From Brevundimonas sp. SGAir0440 (GTDB lineage: Bacteria; Pseudomonadota; Alphaproteobacteria; Caulobacterales; Caulobacteraceae): 64,000 nt of DNA. Under the pieces are notes generated by a model. That model was not told where the DNA came from and searched no databases. It saw only the letters and a program-made list of their open reading frames with translations. The DNA lies in assembly GCF_005484585.1 (NCBI RefSeq), contig NZ_CP039435.1, positions 1,240,001-1,304,000 of the forward strand, in the 5' to 3' direction. Below are positions 27,071 to 35,923 of the stretch, piece after piece; position 1 is the first letter of the stretch, and every line of letters starts with the position of its first letter. The position numbers and the translations under genes were made by a program.

Positions 27071-28737
27071 TGTATCGCTATGACGAGTTTGACCACGCCC
27101 TGGTGCGCGAACGGGTCGAGGAGTTCTCAGATCAGGTGGCGCGCCGCGCTTCCGGCGCCCTGACCGAGGACGAGTTCAAGCCGCTGCGGCTGATGAACGG
27201 CGTCTATCTGCAACTGCACGCCTATATGCTGCGCGTCGCCGTTCCTTATGGCGTGATGAGCAGCCGTCAGCTGCGCCGGCTGGCCCATATCGCGCGGACC
27301 TACGACAAGGGCTACGGCCACTTCACCACCCGCTGTAACATCCAGTACAACTGGCCGGCCCTGACCGATCTGCCGGCGATCCTGAGCGATCTGGCTGAGG
27401 TCGAGATGCACGCCATCCAGACCAGTGGCAACTGCATCCGCAACACCACGACCGACGTCTTCGCCGGCGCCGCCGACGACGAGATCGAGGACCCGCGTCC
27501 CTGGTGCGAGATCATCCGTCAGTGGTCGACCATCCACCCCGAGTTCAGCTTCCTGCCGCGCAAGTTCAAGATCGCGGTGATCGGCGCCGAGAAGGATCGG
27601 GCGGCGATCCGCACCCACGATGTCGGCCTGCAGATCGTGAAGGGCGAGGACGGCGGAACCGCCTTCCGCGTCTTCGTCGGCGGCGGGCAGGGGCGTTTGC
27701 CCCATATCGGCCAGCAGATCGCGGCGGCCATCCCGGCGGTGGAACTGCTGGCCTATCTGACCGCCATTCTGCGAGCCTGGAATCTGCTAGGGCGGCGCGA
27801 CAACATCCACAAGGCGCGGATCAAGATTCTGGTCGCGTCTCTGGGCATCGAGGCCTTCCGCGAGGAGGTGGACAAGCATTACGCCACCTTGCGCCGTGAG
27901 GATCTGCGGATCCCCGACGATGAGGCAGCGCGGATCAAGGCCTATTTCGCTCCGCCGCCGTTCGAGGATTTGCCCAAGGTCAGCGGCCCGTTCGACCGCG
28001 CCCTGCTGGCCGATCCGGACTTCGCCCGGTTTGCGCGCAACAACGTCCGTCGTCATCGCCAGCCGGGGTACGCCTCGGTAGTGGTGTCGCTGAAGCCGGT
28101 CGGCGGCGTGCCCGGCGACATCACGGCGGACCAGATGGACGCGGTGGCGGACCTGGCCCAGCGCTACTCCTTCGACGAACTGCGCGCCGCCTATCAGCAG
28201 AACCTGGTCCTGCCGCATGTGAAGCTGGACGACGTGCCGACGGTCTGGCGGGCGCTGCGAAAGGCGAGGCTGGCGACGGCCAATGCCGATCTGGCGACGG
28301 ACGTGATCGCCTGCCCCGGCCTGGACTATTGCAGCCTGGCCAACGCCCGCTCGATCCCGGTGGCCCAGGCCCTGTCCAAGCGGCTGGCGGACATGGACTA
28401 TCAGGAGAAGCTGGGGCCGGTCCGCATCAATATGAGCGGCTGCATCAACGCCTGCGGCCACCACCACGTCGGCCACATCGGCGTACTGGGCGTCGATCGC
28501 AAGGGCGAGGAATACTATCAGATCACCGTCGGCGGTTCGCCCGACGAACAGGCGGCGCTGGGCGACATCGTCGGCAAGAGCCTGCCGGCAGACGAGGTCG
28601 CGCCTGCCATCCAGCGGACCCTGGACCGCTATCTGCAGATCCGCACGGATGGCGAGCGGTTCATCGACACGGTGCGCCGCGTCGGTCCCGATCCCTTCCG
28701 CGACGCCATCTATGAGACGCTCGATGCAACGGCTTGA
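27070..28737 (+). CDS. cysI: Sulfite reductase hemoprotein (nitrite/sulfite reductase family)
   Basis: 555 aa. Two repeated ferredoxin-like plus siroheme domains; the [4Fe-4S]-siroheme ligands are C415-x5-C421 (CPGLDYC) and C458-x3-C462 (CINAC). It reduces sulfite to sulfide in assimilation. GHFTTRCNIQYNW and TSGNCIRNTT are substrate-side blocks of the family. Neighbours (siroheme synthase, APS/PAPS reductase, cysteine synthase) favour sulfite over nitrite. No flavoprotein partner gene (cysJ) is nearby, so it may take electrons from ferredoxin. Confidence 0.92.
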   Translation: MYRYDEFDHALVRERVEEFSDQVARRASGALTEDEFKPLRLMNGVYLQLHAYMLRVAVPYGVMSSRQLRRLAHIARTYDKGYGHFTTRCNIQYNWPALTDLPAILSDLAEVEMHAIQTSGNCIRNTTTDVFAGAADDEIEDPRPWCEIIRQWSTIHPEFSFLPRKFKIAVIGAEKDRAAIRTHDVGLQIVKGEDGGTAFRVFVGGGQGRLPHIGQQIAAAIPAVELLAYLTAILRAWNLLGRRDNIHKARIKILVASLGIEAFREEVDKHYATLRREDLRIPDDEAARIKAYFAPPPFEDLPKVSGPFDRALLADPDFARFARNNVRRHRQPGYASVVVSLKPVGGVPGDITADQMDAVADLAQRYSFDELRAAYQQNLVLPHVKLDDVPTVWRALRKARLATANADLATDVIACPGLDYCSLANARSIPVAQALSKRLADMDYQEKLGPVRINMSGCINACGHHHVGHIGVLGVDRKGEEYYQITVGGSPDEQAALGDIVGKSLPADEVAPAIQRTLDRYLQIRTDGERFIDTVRRVGPDPFRDAIYETLDATA

Positions 28738-29800
28738 GGGCATACAGAACGGGCTGCGCCTGTCGGTGACGACCCCGCTGGAGGAGGTCGAGGCCGCCGC
28801 CGCGAGCGAAGACACGCTGGTGCTGGAGTTCGACGCCTTCCGCGACGGGCGCGGTTTCTCGTTGGCGGCGGTGTTGCGAGAGCGCGGTTACGCCGGGCGT
28901 CTGATCGCGGCGGGCAAGGTCCTGCCGGATCAGGCGCGACACCTGCGGCGTTCGGGTTTCGACGCGGTGGAGCTGGCCGAGGGGGCGGATACAGCGGCCT
29001 GGGACCGGATGGACCGGGCGTTCAGCGCCGCCTATCAGCCCGCCGTCGATCCTGCACCGACGATCTGGCAGCAGCGGCGTACGGCGTCCAACGACCGCGA
29101 CCTGGACGCCCTGGCCGATCGGCTGAACCGCGAGACGGAGGGCAAGGACGCGTCCGAGATCGTGAAGGCGGCGCTGAATCCGGCGCTCGGCCTGCGGGTC
29201 GGCGCCATCTCGTCGTTCGGGGCCGAGTCCGCCGCCCTGCTGGACATCATCGCTGGCGAGGACAAGGCCGTGCCGGTGGTCTTTCTGGAGACGGGCCAGC
29301 ATTTCCTTCAGACCCTGTCCTATCGCACCCAGCTGACCAAGGCGCTGGACCTGACCGACGTGCGGCTGGTCACGCCGGATGCGGGCGAGAAGGCGACGTT
29401 GGATGCGCGCGACGACCTGTGGAAGACCGACGCCGACGCCTGCTGCGACCTGCGAAAAGTGCGGCCGCTGGCGCGGGCGACCGTAGAGTTCAATGCGCTC
29501 ATCACCGGGCGCAAACGCTATCAGGCCGCGACGCGGGCAAAGCTGAAGCCGTTCGAGGTGTTGGACGGGGTGCTGCGGATCAATCCCCTGGCGAACTGGG
29601 ACACCGACGACGTGGAGGCCTGGCTGGAGGAGAACGATCTGCCGCGTCACCCGCTGGTCGAGCAAGGCTACCGATCCATCGGCTGCTGGCCTTGCACCCG
29701 CGCGGTTCAGGACAGCGAAGACGCCCGCGCCGGACGTTGGTCGGGCATAGACAAGGTTGAGTGCGGCATCCACTTAGGGCAACGCCAAGCCGCCGCCTGA
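28724..29800 (+). CDS. cysH: DUF934-CysH fusion: APS-type sulfate reductase
   Basis: 358 aa. Residues about 10-115 look like DUF934 (LEFDAFRDGRGFSLAAVLRERGY, LPDQARHLRRSGFDAVEL), normally a separate gene between cysI and cysH. Residues about 125-358 are the reductase: SSFGAESAALLDI, then C240-C241, C321-x2-C324 for a [4Fe-4S] cluster and ECGIH with the catalytic Cys 347. The cluster cysteines point to adenylyl-sulfate (APS) rather than PAPS as substrate. The first part is shorter than a full DUF934. ATG at 28724 overlaps cysI by 14 bases. No stop or start separates the two parts. Confidence 0.9.
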   Translation: MQRLEGIQNGLRLSVTTPLEEVEAAAASEDTLVLEFDAFRDGRGFSLAAVLRERGYAGRLIAAGKVLPDQARHLRRSGFDAVELAEGADTAAWDRMDRAFSAAYQPAVDPAPTIWQQRRTASNDRDLDALADRLNRETEGKDASEIVKAALNPALGLRVGAISSFGAESAALLDIIAGEDKAVPVVFLETGQHFLQTLSYRTQLTKALDLTDVRLVTPDAGEKATLDARDDLWKTDADACCDLRKVRPLARATVEFNALITGRKRYQAATRAKLKPFEVLDGVLRINPLANWDTDDVEAWLEENDLPRHPLVEQGYRSIGCWPCTRAVQDSEDARAGRWSGIDKVECGIHLGQRQAAA

Positions 29801-29836
29801 TCCGCCCTGTTTCGACCTTCGCCTGAAAGCCTGACC

Positions 29837-30835
29837 TTGTCCGCTACGTCATCCGTCATCGACCTAATCGGCAATACGCCGCTGGTGCGCCTGAACCGTC
29901 TGTCCGACGCGACGGGCTGCGAAATCCTGGGCAAGGCCGAATTTCTGAATCCCGGCGGTTCGATCAAGGATCGCGCGGCCCTGTCGATCGTGCAGGGCGC
30001 GCGGGCGTCGGGCGCGCTGAAGCCCGGCGGGACGATCGTGGAAGGCACGGCCGGCAACACCGGCATCGGCCTGGCCCTGGTCGGCGCCGCCTTGGGGCAT
30101 CCGGTCGTCATCGTCATTCCTCGCACCCAGTCGGAAGAGAAGAAATCCGCGATCCGTTCGCTGGGCGCACGGCTGGTCGAGGTGGACGCCGCGCCCTTTT
30201 CCAGCCCGAACCATTTCGTCCACTATTCCGGGCGTCTGGCTGCCGAGCTGAACGACAGCGAAGAGGCCGGCGCCATCTGGGCCAATCAGTTCGACAACAC
30301 CGCCAATCGCGAGGCCCATTACAACACGACCGGCCCCGAAATCTGGACGCAGACAAACGGTCAGGTCGACGCCTTCGTCTCGGCCGTCGGCTCAGGCGGG
30401 ACCATCGCCGGCGTCGGCGCCCATCTGCGCGAACAGAAGCCGGATGTGACCATCGCCCTGGCCGATCCAGCGGGCGCGGCCATGTTCAACTGGTTCACCA
30501 GGGGCGAGATGACGAGCGAGGGATCGTCGATCACCGAGGGGATCGGCGTGGCCCGCATCACCGGCAATCTGGAAGGCTTCAGACCCGACTACGCCTATCG
30601 GATCGAGGACGCGGAGTTTCTGCCGATCCTGTTCGACCTGGTGAAGCACGAAGGCCTGTCGCTGGGCGGATCGGCGGGGGTGAATATCGCCGGCGCGGTG
30701 CGGCTGGCGCGCGAGCTTGGCCCCGGCAAGACCATCGTCACCTGCCTGTGCGATCCCGGCTCGCGCTATGCGTCCAAGCTGTTCAACCCGGAATTCCTGC
30801 GGTCAAAGGGTTTGCCGGAGCCGGACTGGGCGTAA
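29837..30835 (+). CDS. cysK: Cysteine synthase A
   Basis: 332 aa PLP enzyme joining sulfide with O-acetylserine. The PLP lysine is K44 in LNPGGSIKDRAAL; IVEGTAGNTGIGLALVGAALGH and SVGSGGTIAGV are the substrate and phosphate loops. The only sensible start is TTG at 29837, 36 bases after the reductase gene, because the family N-terminus (VIDLIGNTPLVRL) follows at once. It closes the sulfate assimilation set. Slightly longer than typical E. coli CysK, as in other alphaproteobacteria. Confidence 0.93.
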   Translation: MSATSSVIDLIGNTPLVRLNRLSDATGCEILGKAEFLNPGGSIKDRAALSIVQGARASGALKPGGTIVEGTAGNTGIGLALVGAALGHPVVIVIPRTQSEEKKSAIRSLGARLVEVDAAPFSSPNHFVHYSGRLAAELNDSEEAGAIWANQFDNTANREAHYNTTGPEIWTQTNGQVDAFVSAVGSGGTIAGVGAHLREQKPDVTIALADPAGAAMFNWFTRGEMTSEGSSITEGIGVARITGNLEGFRPDYAYRIEDAEFLPILFDLVKHEGLSLGGSAGVNIAGAVRLARELGPGKTIVTCLCDPGSRYASKLFNPEFLRSKGLPEPDWA

Positions 30836-30845
30836 GCCGCACAGC

Positions 30846-32633
30846 TTATTTCGCCTTCTGCTCCGCGATCCAGGCGTCCATCCGCTGGTCCAGCAGCGCC
30901 AGCGGCAGCGGCCCCTCGACCAGCAGGGCGTCGTGGAAGGTGCGGACGTTGAACTTCGACCCCAGCTCCCGCTCGGCCCGCGCGCGGATTTCGCGCAGGC
31001 GAATTTCGCCGATCTTGTAGGCCGTGGCCTGGCCGGGCCAGCCGATGTAGCGCTGAAGCTCGGTCTCGATGTTGTGGGGCGCGAGGGCCGAGTTGTCGCG
31101 GAAACAGGCGCGGGCCTGTTCTTCGGTCCAGCCCATCCAGTGCAGGCCAGTGTCCGCGACCAGTCGGCAGGCGCGCCACATCTCATAGGACAGGCGGCCG
31201 AACCGTTCGTAAGGCGTGCGATAGAAGCCCATCTCCTCGCCCAGATATTCGGCATACAGGCCCCAGCCCTCGGTATAGGCGCTGACATTGGCTTGGCGGC
31301 GGAAATAGGGTTGGCCGGGCGCCTCCTGCTGCAAGGCGATCTGGAGGTGGTGGCCCGGCACGGCTTCATGCAGGGTCAGGGCAGGCAACTCGTAAAGCGG
31401 GCGCTGATCCAGCTTGGACGTATTGACGATGTAATGGGCCGCGACGCCGTTCTGCATCGAACCGCCGTTGTAGCGGCCGGTGGTGTAGTTTTCCTCGATC
31501 TGCGGCGGCACGGGCTGCACGTCGTAGGTCAGGCGGGGCAGGGTGGCGAACAGAGGGGGCAGGCCGCCATCCGCGCGCTTGGCCATCTCCGAGGCCTGCT
31601 GCAACAGGGCCTCGCGGCTGGTCGCATAGAACTGAGGATCGGTGCGCAGGAAGTTCAGGAAGCCGGCGAAGTCGCCGGTCCAGCCCGACGCCTTCATTTC
31701 CACATCCATGCGGGCGCGGATGCGCGCGACCTCGTCCAGACCGATCTGATGGATCTGGTCCGGCGTCAGGTCGGTCGTGGTGTGGCCGCGCACCAGATAG
31801 GCGTAGAGTGCCTTGCCGCCGGGCCGATTGCCGATGCCCGGCTGGACCGGCGCCTTGGGCAGATAGTCGCTTTCGAGGAATTCCAGCCAGGCCTGGCGCG
31901 CCGGAAGGATCGTTTCTGAAACTGCTGCCGTCGCCTCTGCAGTCAGGCGATCCTTGTCTGCCTGAGACACGGTCGAGGGCAGGGTCGATAGGGGCTTCAG
32001 CAGCGGCTCGGCGTCCGGCTTGATCGCCACATCGTTTCGCGCCAGCGTCAGGGCGCTTTCGGTTACCGATCGGGCCTGGACCAGACCGGTGTCCAGGCCG
32101 CGCCGGGCGTTGGCCGTCGTCTGGGCGTAGATTTGACCAAAGCCCCGGATACGCTTGATATAGGCCTCGGCCTCCGCGACGGAGTTCAGGCGCGTGCTGC
32201 CGCCAACATAGAGCGCCCAGGTTCCGGGGCCGCCTTCGGAGTCGAACGCCAGGCGGCTGGTGTCGTAGTCCAACCCTTCCAGGCTGCGGTTGAGCGTATA
32301 GAGCAGGAAGGCGTGGTTGATGCCGCCGGCGTGGGAAAGATTTGCCGGGTCGATGGCCGTCAGCCGCCGCACGAACCCTTCCAGCGGCGCGCGCTGGGCC
32401 AGTTCGAATTCGCGCGACAGGTCGGGCACGCGGCCCATCGCCTCGACATCGCCCTCACCGCTGGCCGAGATGGGATCGACGGACTTCAGATAGGTTTCGT
32501 AGTCGGCGATGACGGCGTTCAGCGCGGCGTCTGCCGGCGCAACTGCGACGGCGGCGGGCGGCGTTTGCGCCACAGCCGCGATCGGCGACCCGGCCGCAAG
32601 CATGGCTGCAACAGCCAGATAAGAAATCTTCAT
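30846..32633 (-). CDS. DUF885 family secreted protein (putative metallopeptidase-like)
   Basis: 595 aa with a Sec signal peptide (MKISYLAVAAMLAAGSPIAAVAQ). The DUF885 body contains TLHEAVPGHHLQ near residue 420, a zinc-protease-like motif, and the closing WPGQATAYKIGEIRLREIRARAE block. The reaction is unproven; peptidase activity is a guess from the His motif. ATG at 32633 follows AGGAGGGG, which decides the start against an upstream in-frame codon. Convergent with cysK. Confidence 0.88.
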   Translation of the reverse strand: MKISYLAVAAMLAAGSPIAAVAQTPPAAVAVAPADAALNAVIADYETYLKSVDPISASGEGDVEAMGRVPDLSREFELAQRAPLEGFVRRLTAIDPANLSHAGGINHAFLLYTLNRSLEGLDYDTSRLAFDSEGGPGTWALYVGGSTRLNSVAEAEAYIKRIRGFGQIYAQTTANARRGLDTGLVQARSVTESALTLARNDVAIKPDAEPLLKPLSTLPSTVSQADKDRLTAEATAAVSETILPARQAWLEFLESDYLPKAPVQPGIGNRPGGKALYAYLVRGHTTTDLTPDQIHQIGLDEVARIRARMDVEMKASGWTGDFAGFLNFLRTDPQFYATSREALLQQASEMAKRADGGLPPLFATLPRLTYDVQPVPPQIEENYTTGRYNGGSMQNGVAAHYIVNTSKLDQRPLYELPALTLHEAVPGHHLQIALQQEAPGQPYFRRQANVSAYTEGWGLYAEYLGEEMGFYRTPYERFGRLSYEMWRACRLVADTGLHWMGWTEEQARACFRDNSALAPHNIETELQRYIGWPGQATAYKIGEIRLREIRARAERELGSKFNVRTFHDALLVEGPLPLALLDQRMDAWIAEQKAK

Positions 32634-32683
32634 GACGCCCCTCCTGTCAGGATGGGGCACGCAAGCCGAGCAGAGCCGATGCG

Positions 32684-33184
32684 TCAACCGCAGACGGTGA
32701 AGAACCGCTCGATTTGCACCTTTGCGGCGGGATGGGCGGCGTAGATGTGACGTTCGTCGTCAGCCCAGGCGGCGATCCAGCCCAGACGGCGGAAGCGCTG
32801 GAAGACCGGATCCTTGGTCTTGGCCTGAGCCGTCAGCAGTTCGCCGTCATGCACGACGGCCGGCTCGGATGCGGCGCGATAGCGCTCGGTGTCGCCGCCG
32901 GATTCCAGATAGATTTCGCGGCCCGGCTTGTCGCTGGCGGCCGTCAGTTCAAGAGCGCTGGACCCGGCCTGACAGGCCAGCTTCAGCTTGACCTCGTCGC
33001 TGTTGGCGACGCCGTAGGCCAGCATGGCCTCCTGCCCATCGGTGTTCAGGAACCAGTCGTAACCGGGCGTGGGCGCGGGCGCCGATGCGGTCGCCGCAGA
33101 GCCGGCTGCGGGCATCGGGGCCTGGGTCGCGCAAGCCGCAAGGGCCGAGACGGCGATCAAGGCTGATGTCAATCGAAGACGCAT
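32684..33184 (-). CDS. Hypothetical lipoprotein, paralogue of the next gene
   Basis: 166 aa, function unknown. Signal peptide with lipobox LAAC (Cys 18 or so), an Ala/Pro-rich spacer, then a domain starting YDWFLNTDG and ending ERFFTVCG. Its domain aligns along its whole length with the protein of the gene just upstream (33196-33624): paired cysteines at equal places, SGG-T motif in the middle and DPVF against DHPAF. The two look like a tandem duplication. It ends 50 bases before the DUF885 gene. Confidence 0.7.
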   Translation of the reverse strand: MRLRLTSALIAVSALAACATQAPMPAAGSAATASAPAPTPGYDWFLNTDGQEAMLAYGVANSDEVKLKLACQAGSSALELTAASDKPGREIYLESGGDTERYRAASEPAVVHDGELLTAQAKTKDPVFQRFRRLGWIAAWADDERHIYAAHPAAKVQIERFFTVCG

Positions 33185-33195
33185 GCGTGGGTTCC

Positions 33196-33624
33196 TCAGC
33201 CGGCGCAGCGATCGGCGAAGCGACGCAGCTTGGCCATGTGCGGACGCTCGACGGTGATCGTGCTGGTGTCGTCGCCGACGGCGATCGTCATCCGGCCGTT
33301 CGACACGAAGGCGGAAAAGGCGGGGTGATCGACGGGGATGGCCGTCTCCAGCTTGCCGCCACGCCCGACGCGGGCCTCGCTGGTCGCCGTCGACCCGCCT
33401 GAGGTGATGCGCGCAAAGCCGGCGGACGCATCCTCGCCATAGACCGCGACCGAGACCGCGCCCGAACCCGGCAGGCATTGCAGCGTGGCGCGCAGGCTGG
33501 CGGTGTCGGGGATATCGTTGGCCAGGACCATCGGTCCTTCGCCCTCGTACAGGCTCCAGGTCCAGCCTGCGCCGGGCGCAGTCTGTATCGCGGCCGCCAT
33601 CAGGGCGGAGAGTATCAGCATCAT
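33196..33624 (-). CDS. Hypothetical secreted protein, paralogue of its downstream neighbour
   Basis: 142 aa, function unknown. Short hydrophobic start (MMLILSALMAAAIQTAPG), then WTWSLYEGEG to FADRCAG. Two cysteines (in LQCLPG and DRCAG) match the pair in the neighbouring lipoprotein, suggesting a disulphide in the periplasm. The two genes are 11 bases apart. An 18-base perfect palindrome lies just before its start. Confidence 0.7.
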   Translation of the reverse strand: MMLILSALMAAAIQTAPGAGWTWSLYEGEGPMVLANDIPDTASLRATLQCLPGSGAVSVAVYGEDASAGFARITSGGSTATSEARVGRGGKLETAIPVDHPAFSAFVSNGRMTIAVGDDTSTITVERPHMAKLRRFADRCAG

Positions 33625-33638
33625 GTGTCAGCCCCCGC

Positions 33639-33656
33639 CGACGACGCGCGTCGTCG
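33639..33656. repeat. 18-base perfect palindrome in the gap after flgH
   Basis: CGACGACGCGCGTCGTCG is its own complement with no loop. It lies 15 bases before the start of the secreted-protein gene. The rest of the 142-base gap holds a weak hairpin (AAGGGA at 33694, TCCCTT at 33715) and no gene. It could be an operator, but CG repeats make chance palindromes common. Confidence 0.35.
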
Positions 33657-33766
33657 CGTCGCCTTCAATGTCGTCAGACGCGGCTGTGACCGCAAGGGAT
33701 CGGACGACCGCATTTCCCTTGAACGCGGTTATCCGTCAGCAGTTCAACCCGCAGGGTCGGCGCGCG

Positions 33767-34489
33767 TCAGAACGGGCTGAAGCGTTCCGCCAGCGCCTGA
33801 CCCACGGGCGGGGCCTGGACGCGGCTGACGTCGCCACGACCGCCGTAGGAGATGCGCGCCTCGGCGATCTGGGTGTGGTTGATGGCGTTGGCTGATGAGA
33901 TGTCCTCGGGACGGACGATGCCGGCGACGGTCAGTTCGCGGACCTCGCGGTTGGTGCGCACTTCCTGCCGACCCTGGATCACCAGATTGCCGTTGGCCAG
34001 GACGTCGGTGACGACGGCGGCGATGGTCAGCGACACCTTCTCGGCGCGGGTGACCGAACCATTGCCCGACGACTTCAGATCGCCTTCCATGCCGACCATC
34101 TTCGACGGATCGAAGCCGCCGGGGAAGGCCCGGCCCAGGCTGCTTTCCAGGCCGAACAGGTTGCTGACGCCCGCGTTGATCTCGTTGGAGCGCGAGCGCT
34201 GGGTCGAGTTCTGGGTCTGGGCGCGATCGTCGATGTCGATCTTGACCGTCAGGATGTCGCCGATGTGGCGCGCGCGCTGGTCGCCGAAGAAGGTGCGGGC
34301 GCCCGTGCGCCACAGGCTGTTGGCGCTGGCCGGCGTGGTCTCGCGCGCGGGCAGATAGGCCTGCTGCGCCGGAATCAGGGCGGCGGGATAGCCGATGGGG
34401 GCCAGTTCCGGGCCGCGCACCGTCTCGGCGACGGTCGAGCAGGCAGCGAGCGGGGCGAGGGCGGCGAGGATCAGGACGGCTTTACGCAT
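33767..34489 (-). CDS. flgH: Flagellar L-ring protein FlgH
   Basis: 240 aa outer-membrane lipoprotein that forms the L ring around the rod. Lipobox LAAC early, then LWRTGARTFFGDQRARHIGDILTVKIDIDDRAQTQNST, the usual FlgH block, and LVIQGRQEVRTNREVRELTVAGIVRPEDI near the end. Last gene of the flgF-flgG-flgA-flgH operon; 12 bases separate it from flgA. Confidence 0.95.
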   Translation of the reverse strand: MRKAVLILAALAPLAACSTVAETVRGPELAPIGYPAALIPAQQAYLPARETTPASANSLWRTGARTFFGDQRARHIGDILTVKIDIDDRAQTQNSTQRSRSNEINAGVSNLFGLESSLGRAFPGGFDPSKMVGMEGDLKSSGNGSVTRAEKVSLTIAAVVTDVLANGNLVIQGRQEVRTNREVRELTVAGIVRPEDISSANAINHTQIAEARISYGGRGDVSRVQAPPVGQALAERFSPF

Positions 34490-34501
34490 GACTTGGATTC
34501 C

Positions 34502-35116
34502 CTAGCGGGCGGCGAACTGTTGGGGATTGGCGCGGGCCATGTCGGCGCCGGGGCCGGCGATGGCCTGGCCGGGACCGGAGGCGACCGCGTCGATGACACG
34601 GTTGGAGGCGGTGTTCATGATGGCGACCGGCTCGCCCAGACCCGCGTTGCGCATGGCCTTGCCCATGACGGCCAGGTTCACGCCGCCGACCTGATAGGTG
34701 ACGCGCACCATATCGTTGCGGGCGATGACCTGCGGCGCGGCTCCGGGGCGATAGGTGGCGCGGGCGATGGGCTGAGCGGCTAGGACGGTATCCGCCGGCG
34801 CGGCCTCGGCTCCGGTCTGAACAGGTCCGGCCGAACGGCGCACGGCGACGCGGCGCAGGCCGTTCGGATTGCTCCAGTCCAGGCCCGCCTGACGCGCCTG
34901 GGCCTGAAGTTGACCGGCGTCCAGCACGACCGAGGGACCGACGCGTTCGGCGACGGCGACATTGGCCGCGGCACCCGCTCCCTCGAAGATATCGCCCAGG
35001 GTGACGCGGCCGTCGTCGTCCACCGGGTTGGCGCGCAGCACGACCGGGTTGGCGAGCGCGGCGCCGGTAAAGGCGCTGACGGCGGCGGCGAGCAGCAGGG
35101 AACGGATCAGGGTCAT
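34502..35116 (-). CDS. flgA: P-ring assembly chaperone FlgA
   Basis: 204 aa with a Sec signal (LIRSLLLAAAVSAFTGAALA). A SAF-like domain (PVVLRANPVDDDGRVTLGDIF) and the C-terminal NAVMGKAMRN-type block (VNLAVMGKAMRNAGLGEPVAIMNTASNRVIDAVASGPGQA) identify FlgA, which helps the P-ring protein FlgI assemble in the periplasm. flgI itself is not in this window. Start 4 bases after flgG. Confidence 0.9.
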   Translation of the reverse strand: MTLIRSLLLAAAVSAFTGAALANPVVLRANPVDDDGRVTLGDIFEGAGAAANVAVAERVGPSVVLDAGQLQAQARQAGLDWSNPNGLRRVAVRRSAGPVQTGAEAAPADTVLAAQPIARATYRPGAAPQVIARNDMVRVTYQVGGVNLAVMGKAMRNAGLGEPVAIMNTASNRVIDAVASGPGQAIAGPGADMARANPQQFAAR

Positions 35117-35120
35117 GGCC

Positions 35121-35909
35121 CTAGCCCTTCACTTGCGAGGCGACGGACAGCATCTGGTCGGCGGTGCTGATGACCTTGGAGTTCATCTCATAGGCGCGCT
35201 GCGCCACGATCAGGGCGCTGATCTCCGCGACCGCATCGACGTTCGACGCCTCGGTGTAGTTCTGCATGATCTGGCCATAACCGGCGTCGCCGGGCGTGCC
35301 GACGATCGCCGGGCCGGACGCGGCGGTCTCCAGCAGCAGGTTGTCGCCGATGGCTTCCAGTCCGGCCTCGTTGAAGAAGCTGGCCAGTTCGATCTGACCG
35401 ACCGTGGTCGGGGCGGGCTGTCCGGCCTGGGTCACCTGGACCAGACCGGTCTTTGAGATCGACACCTTGGTCGCGTCCTGCGGGATGGTGATCGCCGGCT
35501 CCAGCAGATAGCCGTCGTCGGTCACCATCTGACCTTCTGGATTGACCTGCAGATTGCCGGCGCGGGTGTAGGCCTTTTCGCCAGACGGCAGGCTGATCTG
35601 GAAATAGCCCTTGCCGTCGATGGCCATGTCGTAAGGGTTGCCGGTCATCTGCGGCGTGCCCTGTTCGGTGACGCGGTAGACGGCCCCCGCCTTGACGCCT
35701 GCGCCGATCTGGATGCCGGTCGGAACCACGGTGCCGGCGGCCGAGGACTGGGCCCCCATGCGTTCGACGTTCTGGTACAGCAGGTCCTGGAACTCGGCGC
35801 GCTGCTTCTTGAAGCCCACCGTGTTCATGTTGGCGATGTTGTTGGAGATGACCTCCACGTTCAGCTGCTGGGCGGCCATGCCTGAAGCTGCGGTTCTCAG
35901 AGCGCGCAT
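35121..35909 (-). CDS. flgG: Flagellar distal rod protein FlgG
   Basis: 262 aa, the standard length. N-terminal rod motif ALRTAASGMAAQQLNVEVISNNIANMNTVGFKKQRAEFQDLLYQ, middle GKGYFQISLPSGEKAYTRAGNL, and C-terminal EISALIVAQRAYEMNSKVISTADQML form the coiled ends that build the rod. Exported by the flagellar type III system. 14 bases after flgF. Confidence 0.96.
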   Translation of the reverse strand: MRALRTAASGMAAQQLNVEVISNNIANMNTVGFKKQRAEFQDLLYQNVERMGAQSSAAGTVVPTGIQIGAGVKAGAVYRVTEQGTPQMTGNPYDMAIDGKGYFQISLPSGEKAYTRAGNLQVNPEGQMVTDDGYLLEPAITIPQDATKVSISKTGLVQVTQAGQPAPTTVGQIELASFFNEAGLEAIGDNLLLETAASGPAIVGTPGDAGYGQIMQNYTEASNVDAVAEISALIVAQRAYEMNSKVISTADQMLSVASQVKG

Positions 35910-35923
35910 GTTCCGGCTCTCCC

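Noticed and set aside
27070..28737. Reading the hemoprotein as a nitrite reductase
   Set aside because: It sits between siroheme synthase and sulfate reduction genes with no nitrate or nitrite transport genes near it.
33722..33746. TGAAC-N16-CGTT on the minus strand, close to a general-stress promoter
   Set aside because: The first element has a mismatch in GGAAC and lies about 100 bases from the next start; too weak to call.
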